Shown piece after piece: positions 47,961-56,046 of a stretch of 64,000 nucleotides of DNA (its first letter is position 1; every line of letters begins with the position of its first letter). Origin of the DNA: Clostridiales bacterium. Its GTDB lineage: Bacteria > Bacillota > Clostridia > TANB77 > CAG-508. The notes below the pieces were generated by a model. That model saw nothing but the letters and a program-made list of their open reading frames with translations. It was not told where the DNA came from and made no database searches. The DNA lies in contig DNVW01000006.1 in NCBI GenBank assembly GCA_003507395.1, positions 51,043 through 115,042 on the forward strand. Reading direction: 5' to 3'. Made by a program: the position numbers and the translations under genes.

Positions 47961-48866
47961 TTATATTAATGCATTTACAAAATCTGTACTATTAAATATC
48001 TCCATATCATCAATCTGCTCTCCCACACCTACGAATTTTACAGGTACTTTGTTTTCTGAGACAATTCCTATAACAACGCCACCTTTTGCAGTTCCATCTA
48101 GTTTTGTAAGAACTAACCCTGTAATATCTACTGTTTTCTTAAATGCTGCTACTTGTGATATTGCATTTTGTCCTGTTGTAGCATCTAAAACCATTAAAAT
48201 TTCTTTTGAAGCATCTGGTAACTCTTTATCTATTACCTTTTTTATCTTTACTAATTCATCCATCAAGTACTTCTTATTGTGTAATCTTCCTGCTGTATCA
48301 CATATTAGTACATCTGCTTTTTTTTCTTTTGTTATTTTTATAGCATCATAAACAACTGCAGCAGGGTCTGTCCCTTCTTCTTTTTTTACAATGTCACATC
48401 CAGCACGATTTGCCCAAATTTCTAATTGTTCTACTGCTGCCGCTCTAAAAGTATCTGCTGCTGCTACTACCACTTTTTTTCCATCCTGTTTTAATCTATT
48501 TGCTATTTTCCCTATTGAAGTAGTTTTTCCAACACCATTTACACCAACAATTAATATAACTGCTGGAGTTGTTTCCAGTTTTAAACTGTTATCTATTTCA
48601 TCCAAGATTTTTTTTATTTCTTCTCTTAAAGCTTGTCTTACATCTTGTTCGTCTTCTATTTTTTCTTTTTTTATCCTATCTCTTAAATTAGAAATTATTT
48701 TTGTAGATGTTTCAACTCCAACATCTGACATTATTAATGCTTCTTCTAATTCTTCTAGTAGTTCTTCATCAACTTTTCTAAAATTGCTAAAAACATTATT
48801 TATTTTCTCATCAAATGAACTTTTAGTTTTACTTAAACCTTGTTTTAACTTATCGAAAAATCCCAT
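47961..48866 (-). CDS. ftsY: signal recognition particle receptor FtsY
   Basis: 301 aa from the ATG at 48866 (GGAGG just upstream). A longer reading to 49031 runs into the palindrome and is not credible. The protein has the NG domain only: MGFFDKLKQGLSKTK start, G1 GVNGVGKTTSIGKIA near 104, DTFRAAAVEQLEIW near 139, DTAGR near 190, TKLDGTAKGG near 250. No acidic A domain, as in many clostridia. GTPase that docks ribosome-SRP at the membrane. Confidence 0.95.
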   Translation of the reverse strand: MGFFDKLKQGLSKTKSSFDEKINNVFSNFRKVDEELLEELEEALIMSDVGVETSTKIISNLRDRIKKEKIEDEQDVRQALREEIKKILDEIDNSLKLETTPAVILIVGVNGVGKTTSIGKIANRLKQDGKKVVVAAADTFRAAAVEQLEIWANRAGCDIVKKEEGTDPAAVVYDAIKITKEKKADVLICDTAGRLHNKKYLMDELVKIKKVIDKELPDASKEILMVLDATTGQNAISQVAAFKKTVDITGLVLTKLDGTAKGGVVIGIVSENKVPVKFVGVGEQIDDMEIFNSTDFVNALI

Positions 48867-48980
48867 ATATCCTCCAATACTATTATAATATTTTAAACAA
48901 TACAAGTATAACATATTTAATGTAAAATGGCAACGGTTGTCAATTGGTACGGAGATTTTGACAACAAAATTGACAAAAGT

Positions 48981-49031
48981 GTGAACAAAAGGACGGACTT
49001 TTTGTTCATAAAAGTCCGTCCTTTTGTTCAC
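48981..49031. repeat. 22-bp perfect palindrome, copy 1
   Basis: Two 22-nt arms (48981-49002 and 49010-49031, starting GTGAACAAAAGGACGGAC) are exactly complementary around a 7-nt loop. It lies between ftsY and the 144-aa gene and touches that gene's stop. A shortened relative is at 50776-50804. Confidence 0.9.
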
Positions 49032-49465
49032 TATCTAAAAAATATATTTTTTATTTTGTTTACAAGTTTTTTTATTATTGACTCCTTATATTCAACAATA
49101 GAAAGACTTTCTTGTGTAGGTTCTTTCTTCTTAAAAATTTCATTTGGATTAAATTGAACTTGTAAATATTCTTGATATCTTTTTTCATTTTTGGCATATA
49201 CTTCTTTTAATCTTTTCTTTTCGTTTTCATCTTCACACCAATATTGTAAGTTAAGTAACGCAATAATACCTAAAGTTTCTTCTTTTAATTTTTGATTTTT
49301 TATAGGCACGTTTGGATTTATTCCTTTTATATAATTTGTATCCTTTTCTTCTCTAAAGAATTCTCTTAGTTTTTTTGGTATTTTATTTCTATGTTCATTA
49401 CTTATTAATCCTAGAAATTCATCTACTTCAGAATATGCTTGTCTTGTGTTTATTGATACTCCCAT
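49031..49465 (-). CDS. hypothetical protein, second gene of an unknown two-gene unit
   Basis: 144 aa, charged, mostly helical, with no membrane segment. Sequence begins MGVSINTRQAYSEVDEFLGL and contains EFLGLISNEHRNKIPKKLREFFREEKD; no family recognised. The ATG directly follows the stop of the upstream 404-aa gene, so translation is probably coupled. The two are read as a unit with related function. Confidence 0.6.
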   Translation of the reverse strand: MGVSINTRQAYSEVDEFLGLISNEHRNKIPKKLREFFREEKDTNYIKGINPNVPIKNQKLKEETLGIIALLNLQYWCEDENEKKRLKEVYAKNEKRYQEYLQVQFNPNEIFKKKEPTQESLSIVEYKESIIKKLVNKIKNIFFR

Positions 49466-50680
49466 TTATTCAATTTCCACTCCTTTTGGTTCTCCACCTC
49501 TTTCATTTGTTATTAATAGTTTGAAATTTTCCATCTGCGCATCCATCACTCCTGTTCTAGTTTTTTCTTCCGTTGTTTTTATAGCACTGGATAAAATAAT
49601 ATCTTCGTTGCTATGTTTTTCTATCATCGATACTAAATCTATTTTTTTATTTTCTCTAGCTGAATTTACAATTTGTTGCGGAGTTGGCAATTTGCCTGTT
49701 TCTCTTAACTGTTCTAAAGATTTATTATATTCATCTACTAATGACTTATATTTATCTATACCAATTCTACCAATTTCGTCACATAAATCTTCCATATATT
49801 TAGAAGAGTCTGGAAAATATAATGCATATTCTTTAGTTCCATTATCTATATTCATTTTTGAAAACAAATATTCGAAAAAAGCTCTCTTGTAAAAATCTTT
49901 TACTATACACCCGTTTTCAAAATCATCTTTTACATTTTCTAATTTGTCTAATTCATCATTTTGACCTGTAATAACACTCCAATGTAGTACTTGAGCTATA
50001 TTCCTTTCATTGGCAACATCACGTATTGTTCGTCTAACTTCATCACTTGTATCAGATTTTATATAACCATCATCTTCTCTTGCTAACGATAAAGTTTCAG
50101 CAGTGTATCTACCTTCTCTTATAAGTGCTTCATTTACAGCTTCTTTTAAATTACCTTGGAAAATGGTAACATTTAAATTTAATTTAGCTAGCTTATCTTT
50201 TTCTTCTAATGATAATGTTTCATATCTATCTTTATCTATTAAAATAGTAGCTTTATTAGATAAATTAACGTTTCCTTTTATTGCAGTATCAGTTGGAACT
50301 AGTGAGACCATTTCAGATTGTTCTATTTGTTCTGCTAGTCCATCAATTATGGCACATGTTTTATCTGAAAAAGTATTGTTCATATCATCTGGAACTAAAC
50401 CATTTAAAGACCATAATACCATAGAATTATAGTCAGAATTATATGGCACATATTGTTCTAAAGTTTTAGTATTTTCTTTACTAATCTTATTGATTTCATC
50501 CGGTTTAGTCCAATCTACTTCTTTTAATAAACCTTTCCTTCTTAATAAATCACGCATGGAGGTAGAAAACTCTGTATCTTTTTCTTTTCTCAGATACGGA
50601 ACCGCACTTATTGGACGTACTACTCCATCAACTGGAATGACATTGGTAGCCCTCACCAATGCTATATTCTTAATATCCAT
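49466..50680 (-). CDS. hypothetical protein, first gene of an unknown two-gene unit
   Basis: About 404 aa from the ATG at 50680 (AGGAGG, 8-nt spacing; an ATG two codons earlier is too close). Soluble, with no signal peptide or membrane helix. It begins MDIKNIALVRATNVIPVDGVVRPISAVPYLRK, a conserved-looking start. A middle block (VSLVPTDTAIKGNVNLSNKATILIDKDRYETLS) is followed by a charged C-terminal half with VLHWSVITGQNDELDK. I cannot assign a fold or function. Both genes sit between copies of a palindromic repeat. Confidence 0.6.
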   Translation of the reverse strand: MDIKNIALVRATNVIPVDGVVRPISAVPYLRKEKDTEFSTSMRDLLRRKGLLKEVDWTKPDEINKISKENTKTLEQYVPYNSDYNSMVLWSLNGLVPDDMNNTFSDKTCAIIDGLAEQIEQSEMVSLVPTDTAIKGNVNLSNKATILIDKDRYETLSLEEKDKLAKLNLNVTIFQGNLKEAVNEALIREGRYTAETLSLAREDDGYIKSDTSDEVRRTIRDVANERNIAQVLHWSVITGQNDELDKLENVKDDFENGCIVKDFYKRAFFEYLFSKMNIDNGTKEYALYFPDSSKYMEDLCDEIGRIGIDKYKSLVDEYNKSLEQLRETGKLPTPQQIVNSARENKKIDLVSMIEKHSNEDIILSSAIKTTEEKTRTGVMDAQMENFKLLITNERGGEPKGVEIE

Positions 50681-50775
50681 AAACATTCCCTCCTTTTTAT
50701 TACATAATAATATTATTAAAAATATTATATATCATAATCGGGTGCAATATATTTGTCAAGTTTCTAAACAAAGGA

Positions 50776-50804
50776 GTGAACAAAAAGTCCGTCCTTTTGT
50801 TCAC
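50776..50804. repeat. palindromic repeat, shortened copy 2
   Basis: GTGAACAAAA and TTTTGTTCAC flank AGTCCGTCC; the right two thirds equal 49010-49031. This looks like copy 1 with its left arm and loop largely deleted. Confidence 0.8.
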
Positions 50805-50842
50805 TATTCACTGCTAATTGCTAAATTTGCACTTATGGAGCG
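50800..50842 (+). repeat. dispersed intergenic repeat, copy 2
   Basis: Near-copy of 22413-22455 (TTCACTATT ... ATTGCTAAATTTGCACTTATGGAGCG) directly abutting the palindrome at 50776-50804. Confidence 0.7.
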
Positions 50843-50993
50843 GTTAAGCTACAGCTTACGAACTACAATGCTCTCTTTCTAAAAACATTATATAGTAATT
50901 CCTATATTTTTTCAAGGAAGCATGGGAATTTTTTGTAATTTATAGTATAATGTAATTGTATTATTCGCTGTAATTTATTGAAAGGAGAATAAA

Positions 50994-51398
50994 ATGATTT
51001 TTAACAAAGAGAATATTTTAAAAACACTAAATAAATATAATTTTGATTCACAAAATTATATAGTTATTAGTGGTGCAGCTTTAGTACTTCAAAATGTAAA
51101 AGAATATACATCTGATATAGATATAACTGTTTCTAATGAATTATATAACCAATTATTAAAAAAATATAGTTGCACGTTTGAAAAAGAAATTGAAAATTAT
51201 AATGTTTGGTTTATTGATAATATAATAAATTTTAGTAATCATTATTATGAAAAAATAGAATATATAGAATTATTCGGATATAAAGTACAAACAATAAAAT
51301 CTGTATTAAAATTAAAAAAGCAACTTAATCGTTCAAAAGATAAAAAAGACATTCAACACATTATGGATTTTTATAAAGATACAGACGAGGTTAAATAA
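50994..51398 (+). CDS. orphan nucleotidyltransferase-fold protein
   Basis: 134 aa, SD AAAGGAG. VISGAALVLQNVKEYTSDIDITVS near residue 24 is a nucleotidyltransferase motif (small-residue loop followed by DxD). The C-terminal KLKKQLNRSKDKKDIQHIMDF resembles minimal nucleotidyltransferase/AbiEii-type proteins. No HEPN, AbiEi or aminoglycoside partner is next to it. Possible toxin-like or resistance-like role, unproven. Confidence 0.6.
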   Translation: MIFNKENILKTLNKYNFDSQNYIVISGAALVLQNVKEYTSDIDITVSNELYNQLLKKYSCTFEKEIENYNVWFIDNIINFSNHYYEKIEYIELFGYKVQTIKSVLKLKKQLNRSKDKKDIQHIMDFYKDTDEVK

Positions 51399-51587
51399 TA
51401 AATTAACCTTGTTTTTTTCTAGTTGCAATTTTTAAAAATTAAGGGGTTTGGGGATTTTCCCCATATAAGAATTTGTACGGGAGTATAAATTCAGTGCTGG
51501 CTAGACATTACTTTTACTCCCATATTGGTTAATATATAAAAAGAGGATTAAATTACTTTGCTAATTTTTTGCTCTTTTTTAAATTAT
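51399..51587. other. non-coding left flank of the second element
   Basis: Holds a GGGG-TTTGGGGATTTT-CCCC motif (51442-51462) and a GGGAGTA/TACTCCC hairpin (51479-51521). Probably the element end region; no direct repeat was found. Confidence 0.4.
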
Positions 51588-51941
51588 TTATATAAAAATA
51601 TACTCTTTTAATATAATTTCTTCTGCTGTAATTTTATAATTATTCATAAGTTTTGCCCATTCAATATGATTTCTTTTTTTATTTTTTTCGAATAGTCTTT
51701 CATCTGATTTTTTATAACTTTCCATCAAAGTATTTAATAAATCTTCTGAACTTTTACTTACTGAAATAAGATGATTAGTAAGTTCTTCTTTCATTAAAAG
51801 TGAAGTATATAGTGCTTTTTTATATTCTTTTAAATAGGCTAATCTCATTCTTCCATATTTGTTTATAATTCCTTTTTTAGTTTCTTTTAAAGTTAAATCT
51901 GGCAATAAATAATCTCCTTGTTTTGTATAAGTTATTTCCAT
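51588..51941 (-). CDS. tnpV: TnpV family transposon-encoded protein, second copy
   Basis: 117 aa with the same layout as the tnpV at 27450: ITYTKQGDYLLPDLTL, KYGRMRLAYLKEYKKALYTSLLM, WAKLMNNYKITAEEIILKEYIFI. Clearly related but diverged, so a separate acquisition. It follows the serine recombinase gene by 27 nt. Confidence 0.85.
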   Translation of the reverse strand: MEITYTKQGDYLLPDLTLKETKKGIINKYGRMRLAYLKEYKKALYTSLLMKEELTNHLISVSKSSEDLLNTLMESYKKSDERLFEKNKKRNHIEWAKLMNNYKITAEEIILKEYIFI

Positions 51942-51968
51942 AATAAAATCATTCCTTTCTTATTTTTA

Positions 51969-53759
51969 TTAAATATTTATAATTGTTTTTGGTATTAATA
52001 GTAGGTTATCTACTATGTTATTATCTTCAATATATGGACAATTTATAATTCCATCGTGAAAAAAATGTTGTTTTATTAGTTCCATATATAAAATCAAATC
52101 TGCTTCAGAATATTTATTATCTTCATATTTTTTTGTAGAAAATATGAAGTAATCTTGTTCTAATTTTTCTAATTCTTGCTTGTTGATTTGTTCTTTATAT
52201 TTAATTCCAATTTCATTATTATTTAAAATTTCATTAAGATAATTTAAATATTCTTTATTACTTTTAGATATAAATTCATCTGTGAATTTTATATTTTTAA
52301 TTTCAATATTGTAATTTTTATCTCTTGTAATTTCTAAATTTGCTATTAATCTTTGTATTAATTCTTTCTTAGTTTTTCTATTTAAACTATCCCATAAAAA
52401 TGAAAATCCTAGTTTATTTTGAAATAAAATATTGTTATCATCTTGATAATCACAATCTAATTTTTTAAGTAATTCTACTGTATAATCTTTAAAGTCATCA
52501 TCTGGATCTAGTTTGTTTTTCTTTTGGTTTAGTTTATCTATTTCTTTTTTTATTACTTCATTTTTGTGGTTAATTACTTCAACATTTAGGGTAGAACTTA
52601 AATATAAATCTACTAACTTTTTCTCTTGTTGTTTTAATTTTTCAATAGCATTATCTATGTCTTTAATCTCTTTAGTTTTAGTAGAATTACAAACTATAAT
52701 TTCATTATCTGCATCATACATATATCTAGTTAATTCATTTAAAATACGTCCTAGTTTTTGTTCTATTTTATCTGAACTATAATGAAGTCCTTTTGATTTA
52801 CAATTAGCATTTTTACAAGTCAAATGATAATAAACTTTTTCTTTTTCAGTTCCACTATTTTTAAAAGAATTAGTAGAAGAAAGTATTACACCACAATCTG
52901 GACACTTAACTATTGAAGTAAATAAATGAATATGTTCTCCATAATTAGAGTGTTTATTTTTCTCTAAATTTGCTCTTGTAACATTCCAAGTTTGTTCATC
53001 AATAATAGGTTCACAATAGTTATTAACTCTTAAAACGTCTTGTGGTTTTCTTTTATATTTTCCATATTCAAATACACCTATATAAATAGAATTAGTTAAT
53101 ATTTTATAGACTCGGTCACTTCGCCATTTACCTTGTTTCAAGTATGAATTATTATCTTTCATAATACTTGCTATGTTTCTTGTAGAATGTCCTTTTTTAC
53201 ATAGTTCAAATATTTCTTTAACTACTTGTGCCTCAATAGGTTCTATCTCTAAATGTCCTGTTTCTTTGTTTCTAATATAGCCATATGGTGCTTTACTAGG
53301 GTGTATTTTAGATAATGCCATTTCTTCCATAGCTCGTTTAGTTCTTGCTCCAATTTCTTTTCTTTCTCTTTGCCCAAATACTAAATTCATTCCAAATATC
53401 ATTTCACCATTAGCAGTAGATACATCATAAGGTTCTAGTATTAATTCAATTTTTACATCGTGTTGTTCACAATAATTAAGTAGCCAAAAACCATCATAAT
53501 TATTTCTAGTTAATCTATCTACTTTAATTGCAACTAATTTATCTATCTTTTTAGATTTAATATCTTTTAATAATCTTTGCATTTCAGGTCTCATTAAATC
53601 TTTTCCAGAATGTCCTGCATCATTATAGACATCAACTATTAAATAGTAGTTTTTCTCACAATATTCTTTAATCATTCTTAATTGTGAATCAATAGAATAA
53701 CCATTATCTCTTTGATCATCTGTGCTAACTCTTACATATACTGCACATCTATTACTCAT
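51969..53759 (-). CDS. large serine recombinase of the second element
   Basis: 596 aa, SD GGAG. Resolvase domain: AVYVRVSTDDQRDNG with Ser near residue 12, YNDAGHSGKDLMRPEMQ near 44, IKVDRLTRNNYD near 78. Recombinase domain at 150-260, zinc ribbon CPDCGVILSS...CKNANCKSKG near 285-325, long coiled coil (345-410). Differs from the TnpX-like protein at 32497, closer to phage/IME-type integrases. No relaxase lies with it, so transfer would need another element. Confidence 0.9.
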   Translation of the reverse strand: MSNRCAVYVRVSTDDQRDNGYSIDSQLRMIKEYCEKNYYLIVDVYNDAGHSGKDLMRPEMQRLLKDIKSKKIDKLVAIKVDRLTRNNYDGFWLLNYCEQHDVKIELILEPYDVSTANGEMIFGMNLVFGQRERKEIGARTKRAMEEMALSKIHPSKAPYGYIRNKETGHLEIEPIEAQVVKEIFELCKKGHSTRNIASIMKDNNSYLKQGKWRSDRVYKILTNSIYIGVFEYGKYKRKPQDVLRVNNYCEPIIDEQTWNVTRANLEKNKHSNYGEHIHLFTSIVKCPDCGVILSSTNSFKNSGTEKEKVYYHLTCKNANCKSKGLHYSSDKIEQKLGRILNELTRYMYDADNEIIVCNSTKTKEIKDIDNAIEKLKQQEKKLVDLYLSSTLNVEVINHKNEVIKKEIDKLNQKKNKLDPDDDFKDYTVELLKKLDCDYQDDNNILFQNKLGFSFLWDSLNRKTKKELIQRLIANLEITRDKNYNIEIKNIKFTDEFISKSNKEYLNYLNEILNNNEIGIKYKEQINKQELEKLEQDYFIFSTKKYEDNKYSEADLILYMELIKQHFFHDGIINCPYIEDNNIVDNLLLIPKTIINI

Positions 53760-53916
53760 AAAATCATCTCCTCACTTCTTTCCAAACTAAAACGGAAAAT
53801 AACAACCAATTTTTGAAAATTTCTTTCAATTGTTTCCTAAATAGTTTTAATTTTTGCAACCCTAAACTAAAAATATCTCTCATTTGTTTCCTCTTTAAAT
53901 AATAAAATTGCAGACA

Positions 53917-54201
53917 CTAATTTGATAATTTTATGATAATTTGTTTGATTTCTTTGAGATTGTATTTCTCATTATGCTCTTTAATGTAGAATGGTTTATT
54001 TCTAATCTCATTAACTTTGTATTCTAGTATTGTAAGAATAGTAGGATATGTAATTATGTACTCTATAGGTTCAACAAATTGCAGATTTGTTTTCAGTAAG
54101 TGTTTAACTTTACCATTTTTAGTTATGTAAGTGTAGCTTTTGATGATTTCTAGAATTTCAGTATTTGGTTTTAATTCTTGTATTATTTTGAATTCAAGCA
54201 T
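53917..54201 (-). CDS. hypothetical protein at the end of the second element
   Basis: 94 aa, MLEFKIIQELKPNTEILEIIKSYTYITKNG..., mixed alpha/beta with Lys/Ile/Asn bias; no family recognised. It lies between the recombinase and tRNA-Thr(CGU), so it is probably element cargo or a small regulator. Confidence 0.45.
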   Translation of the reverse strand: MLEFKIIQELKPNTEILEIIKSYTYITKNGKVKHLLKTNLQFVEPIEYIITYPTILTILEYKVNEIRNKPFYIKEHNEKYNLKEIKQIIIKLSN

Positions 54202-54293
54202 AAAAAATGTTCTCCTTTCTAGAAAGAAAACATTATAGTTTTATATAAAATAAAAACTTACGATACTATATTGGTTCGTAAGTTGTTTTCAAA

Positions 54294-54369
54294 TGGAGCT
54301 ACTGGGCAGAATCGAACTGCCGACCTACAGGTTACGAATCTGTTGCTCTACCAACTGAGCTACAGTAGC
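54294..54369 (-). tRNA. tRNA-Thr (anticodon CGU)
   Basis: Minus-strand cloverleaf: acceptor GCTACTG/CAGTAGC, D-stem GCTC/GAGC, anticodon loop TTCGTAA giving CGT, T-arm GGCAG-TTCGATT-CTGCC, CCA encoded. The innermost anticodon-stem pair (A31-C39) is mismatched. It reads ACG. Confidence 0.93.
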
Positions 54370-54423
54370 ATAACAACTATTATTATATAGTTTATTTCAT
54401 AAATATGCAAGTATTTATGAAAT

Positions 54424-54452
54424 AAAAGGAGTTGTTTTTTCAACTCCTTTTA
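54424..54452 (-). terminator. terminator after the SH3b/cadherin-like gene
   Basis: AAAAGGAGTTG / CAACTCCTTTT stem with a 6-nt loop, 17 nt after the stop at 54469, with A/T runs on both sides. Confidence 0.8.
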
Positions 54453-54468
54453 TGATTATTTTTATATT

Positions 54469-56034
54469 TTAGAAATGTTTACCTTTTTTTCTTTTTGTGT
54501 CTTCTTTTTCTTCTTCTTCCTCATAATAATTATTTTCGCTATTTGTTATTTCTTCTTCTTTTCCAAAATTCTCTAAATATTCTTTTTTATTTTGTTCCTT
54601 TTCATTTCCTATAGTATTTTCTTCATTTTTTTCATCTGTAAAGTCTTGTTTATCTTTTTTTGCTTTTGCTTTATCTCTTTTTATTATTTTTAATAAAATG
54701 ATTAAGCTTATTATTCCTGCTATAATATAAAATATTTCTTTAGCAGAAATTTTAGGAAATATACTTTGTTTTTCTTCTTGTGCAATTTTTTTATCTACTG
54801 TTATTTGATATGTTGTTGTTTCATTTGTTTTGCTTGATTTAACTAATATTGTTATTACATTTTCTCCATCTTTTAAATTTTTGTTTCCTAATACTTCTAC
54901 TATTGCATCTTCATCATTTGTTGTAGCATTTACAATTAACTCTGTTATTTCTTTATTTTCTAATGTTGCTACATAGTCAAATATATCTGGTGAAAATGCA
55001 GGATTTAAATTAATATTTTCTATTGTTAAGGTTGCTAATCTTAAACTAGATGTAGCAGTAGCTTTTTCTTTTGTCGCTGTTATTATATATGTTCTAATAG
55101 TTCCATCTTCTGCTGTTACAGCTATTTTTATTACATTGTCTCCTTCAACCAATTTATCATTTCCTGTTATTTGGACTTTAGCTTTACTATCTTCTGCCTC
55201 TGCTTTAATTTCTAATTTTTCTATATTATTTGCAATTTTTATTGTGTAATCTGTAACATCTTTTTTAAATTCTGGAGTTAGTCCTTCTGGTTTTACTTCT
55301 AATTTAGATAAATTTTTATTTGTTGATTTTTCTTCTTTTGCTGGTGTCTCTACTGGTTTTTCTTCTACTGGTTTTGTTGTTGTCAAATATTCGCTATATA
55401 TATATCCTGTTGAACCATTAAATGTTACTTTGCTCCAACCATTGTCTCCTTTACCTATACGTGTAACACTTTTTCCTTTTTCTAAAGAGCCTAATATACC
55501 ACTACTCGTAGACCAACTTTTTCTAACATTTACTTCTGTAGTTGCATATACGGTTTCATTTACAGATGTAAATTTAGGCTCTGTTGGTGTAGGCATTGGT
55601 GTGCTTCCACCTGAAGATGTATTTTTAGTTTTTACTGTAACAGTTGCTGTTGCCGATGAAGATGCTACAGAACCACCATCAGCATTTTCCATATCTTTTG
55701 AAACAAATACTACTTTGTAAGTAGTATCTTTACTTACTGTTGGTGTTTTAAATTTATATGTGGCTATTCCATTTGTTATATTTTCTGCCTTCGCAAATGC
55801 TACTAATGTTCCATTTACTGTACCTCCTGTTACACTTTCTAATGTTAAGCCTCCATTAGATGTAACATCAATTGCACCATTAGCTACAGGTTCTTGGCTA
55901 CTGATTGTTATTGTTGCTGTTTCCCCTGAATAAACTGTAGGATCTGTTGTAATAATTCTTGCTTGTGAAGACGTACATAACCCTATTAAAATTAAAATTC
56001 CAAAAATAAAAATAAATTTAATCTTTTTAATCAT
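54469..56034 (-). CDS. membrane-anchored surface protein: cohesin-like, SH3b and two cadherin-like domains
   Basis: 521 aa. Signal peptide (FIFGILILIGLCTSSQA), then an N-terminal beta-sandwich of about 110 residues (DPTVYSGETATITISSQEP...) resembling a cohesin-like fold. A Ser/Pro linker follows, then an SH3b domain (ETVYATTEVNVRKSWSTSSGILGSL...GYIYSEYL, 160-218). Two cadherin-like repeats with NLSKLEVKPEGLTPEF...YTIKIANN (about 245-325) and LRLATLTIENINLNPAF...YVATLENKE (330-415) come next. It ends with a membrane helix (435-460) and a very acidic cytoplasmic tail. Probably binds wall polymers or the dockerin partner encoded 12 nt upstream. Confidence 0.75.
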   Translation of the reverse strand: MIKKIKFIFIFGILILIGLCTSSQARIITTDPTVYSGETATITISSQEPVANGAIDVTSNGGLTLESVTGGTVNGTLVAFAKAENITNGIATYKFKTPTVSKDTTYKVVFVSKDMENADGGSVASSSATATVTVKTKNTSSGGSTPMPTPTEPKFTSVNETVYATTEVNVRKSWSTSSGILGSLEKGKSVTRIGKGDNGWSKVTFNGSTGYIYSEYLTTTKPVEEKPVETPAKEEKSTNKNLSKLEVKPEGLTPEFKKDVTDYTIKIANNIEKLEIKAEAEDSKAKVQITGNDKLVEGDNVIKIAVTAEDGTIRTYIITATKEKATATSSLRLATLTIENINLNPAFSPDIFDYVATLENKEITELIVNATTNDEDAIVEVLGNKNLKDGENVITILVKSSKTNETTTYQITVDKKIAQEEKQSIFPKISAKEIFYIIAGIISLIILLKIIKRDKAKAKKDKQDFTDEKNEENTIGNEKEQNKKEYLENFGKEEEITNSENNYYEEEEEKEDTKRKKGKHF

Positions 56035-56046
56035 TTGTTTATCTCC

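Noticed and set aside
48867..49031. N-terminal extension of ftsY to 49031
   Set aside because: The extra 55 codons run through the 22-bp palindrome. GGAGG precedes the ATG at 48866, which gives the usual MGFFDKL start.
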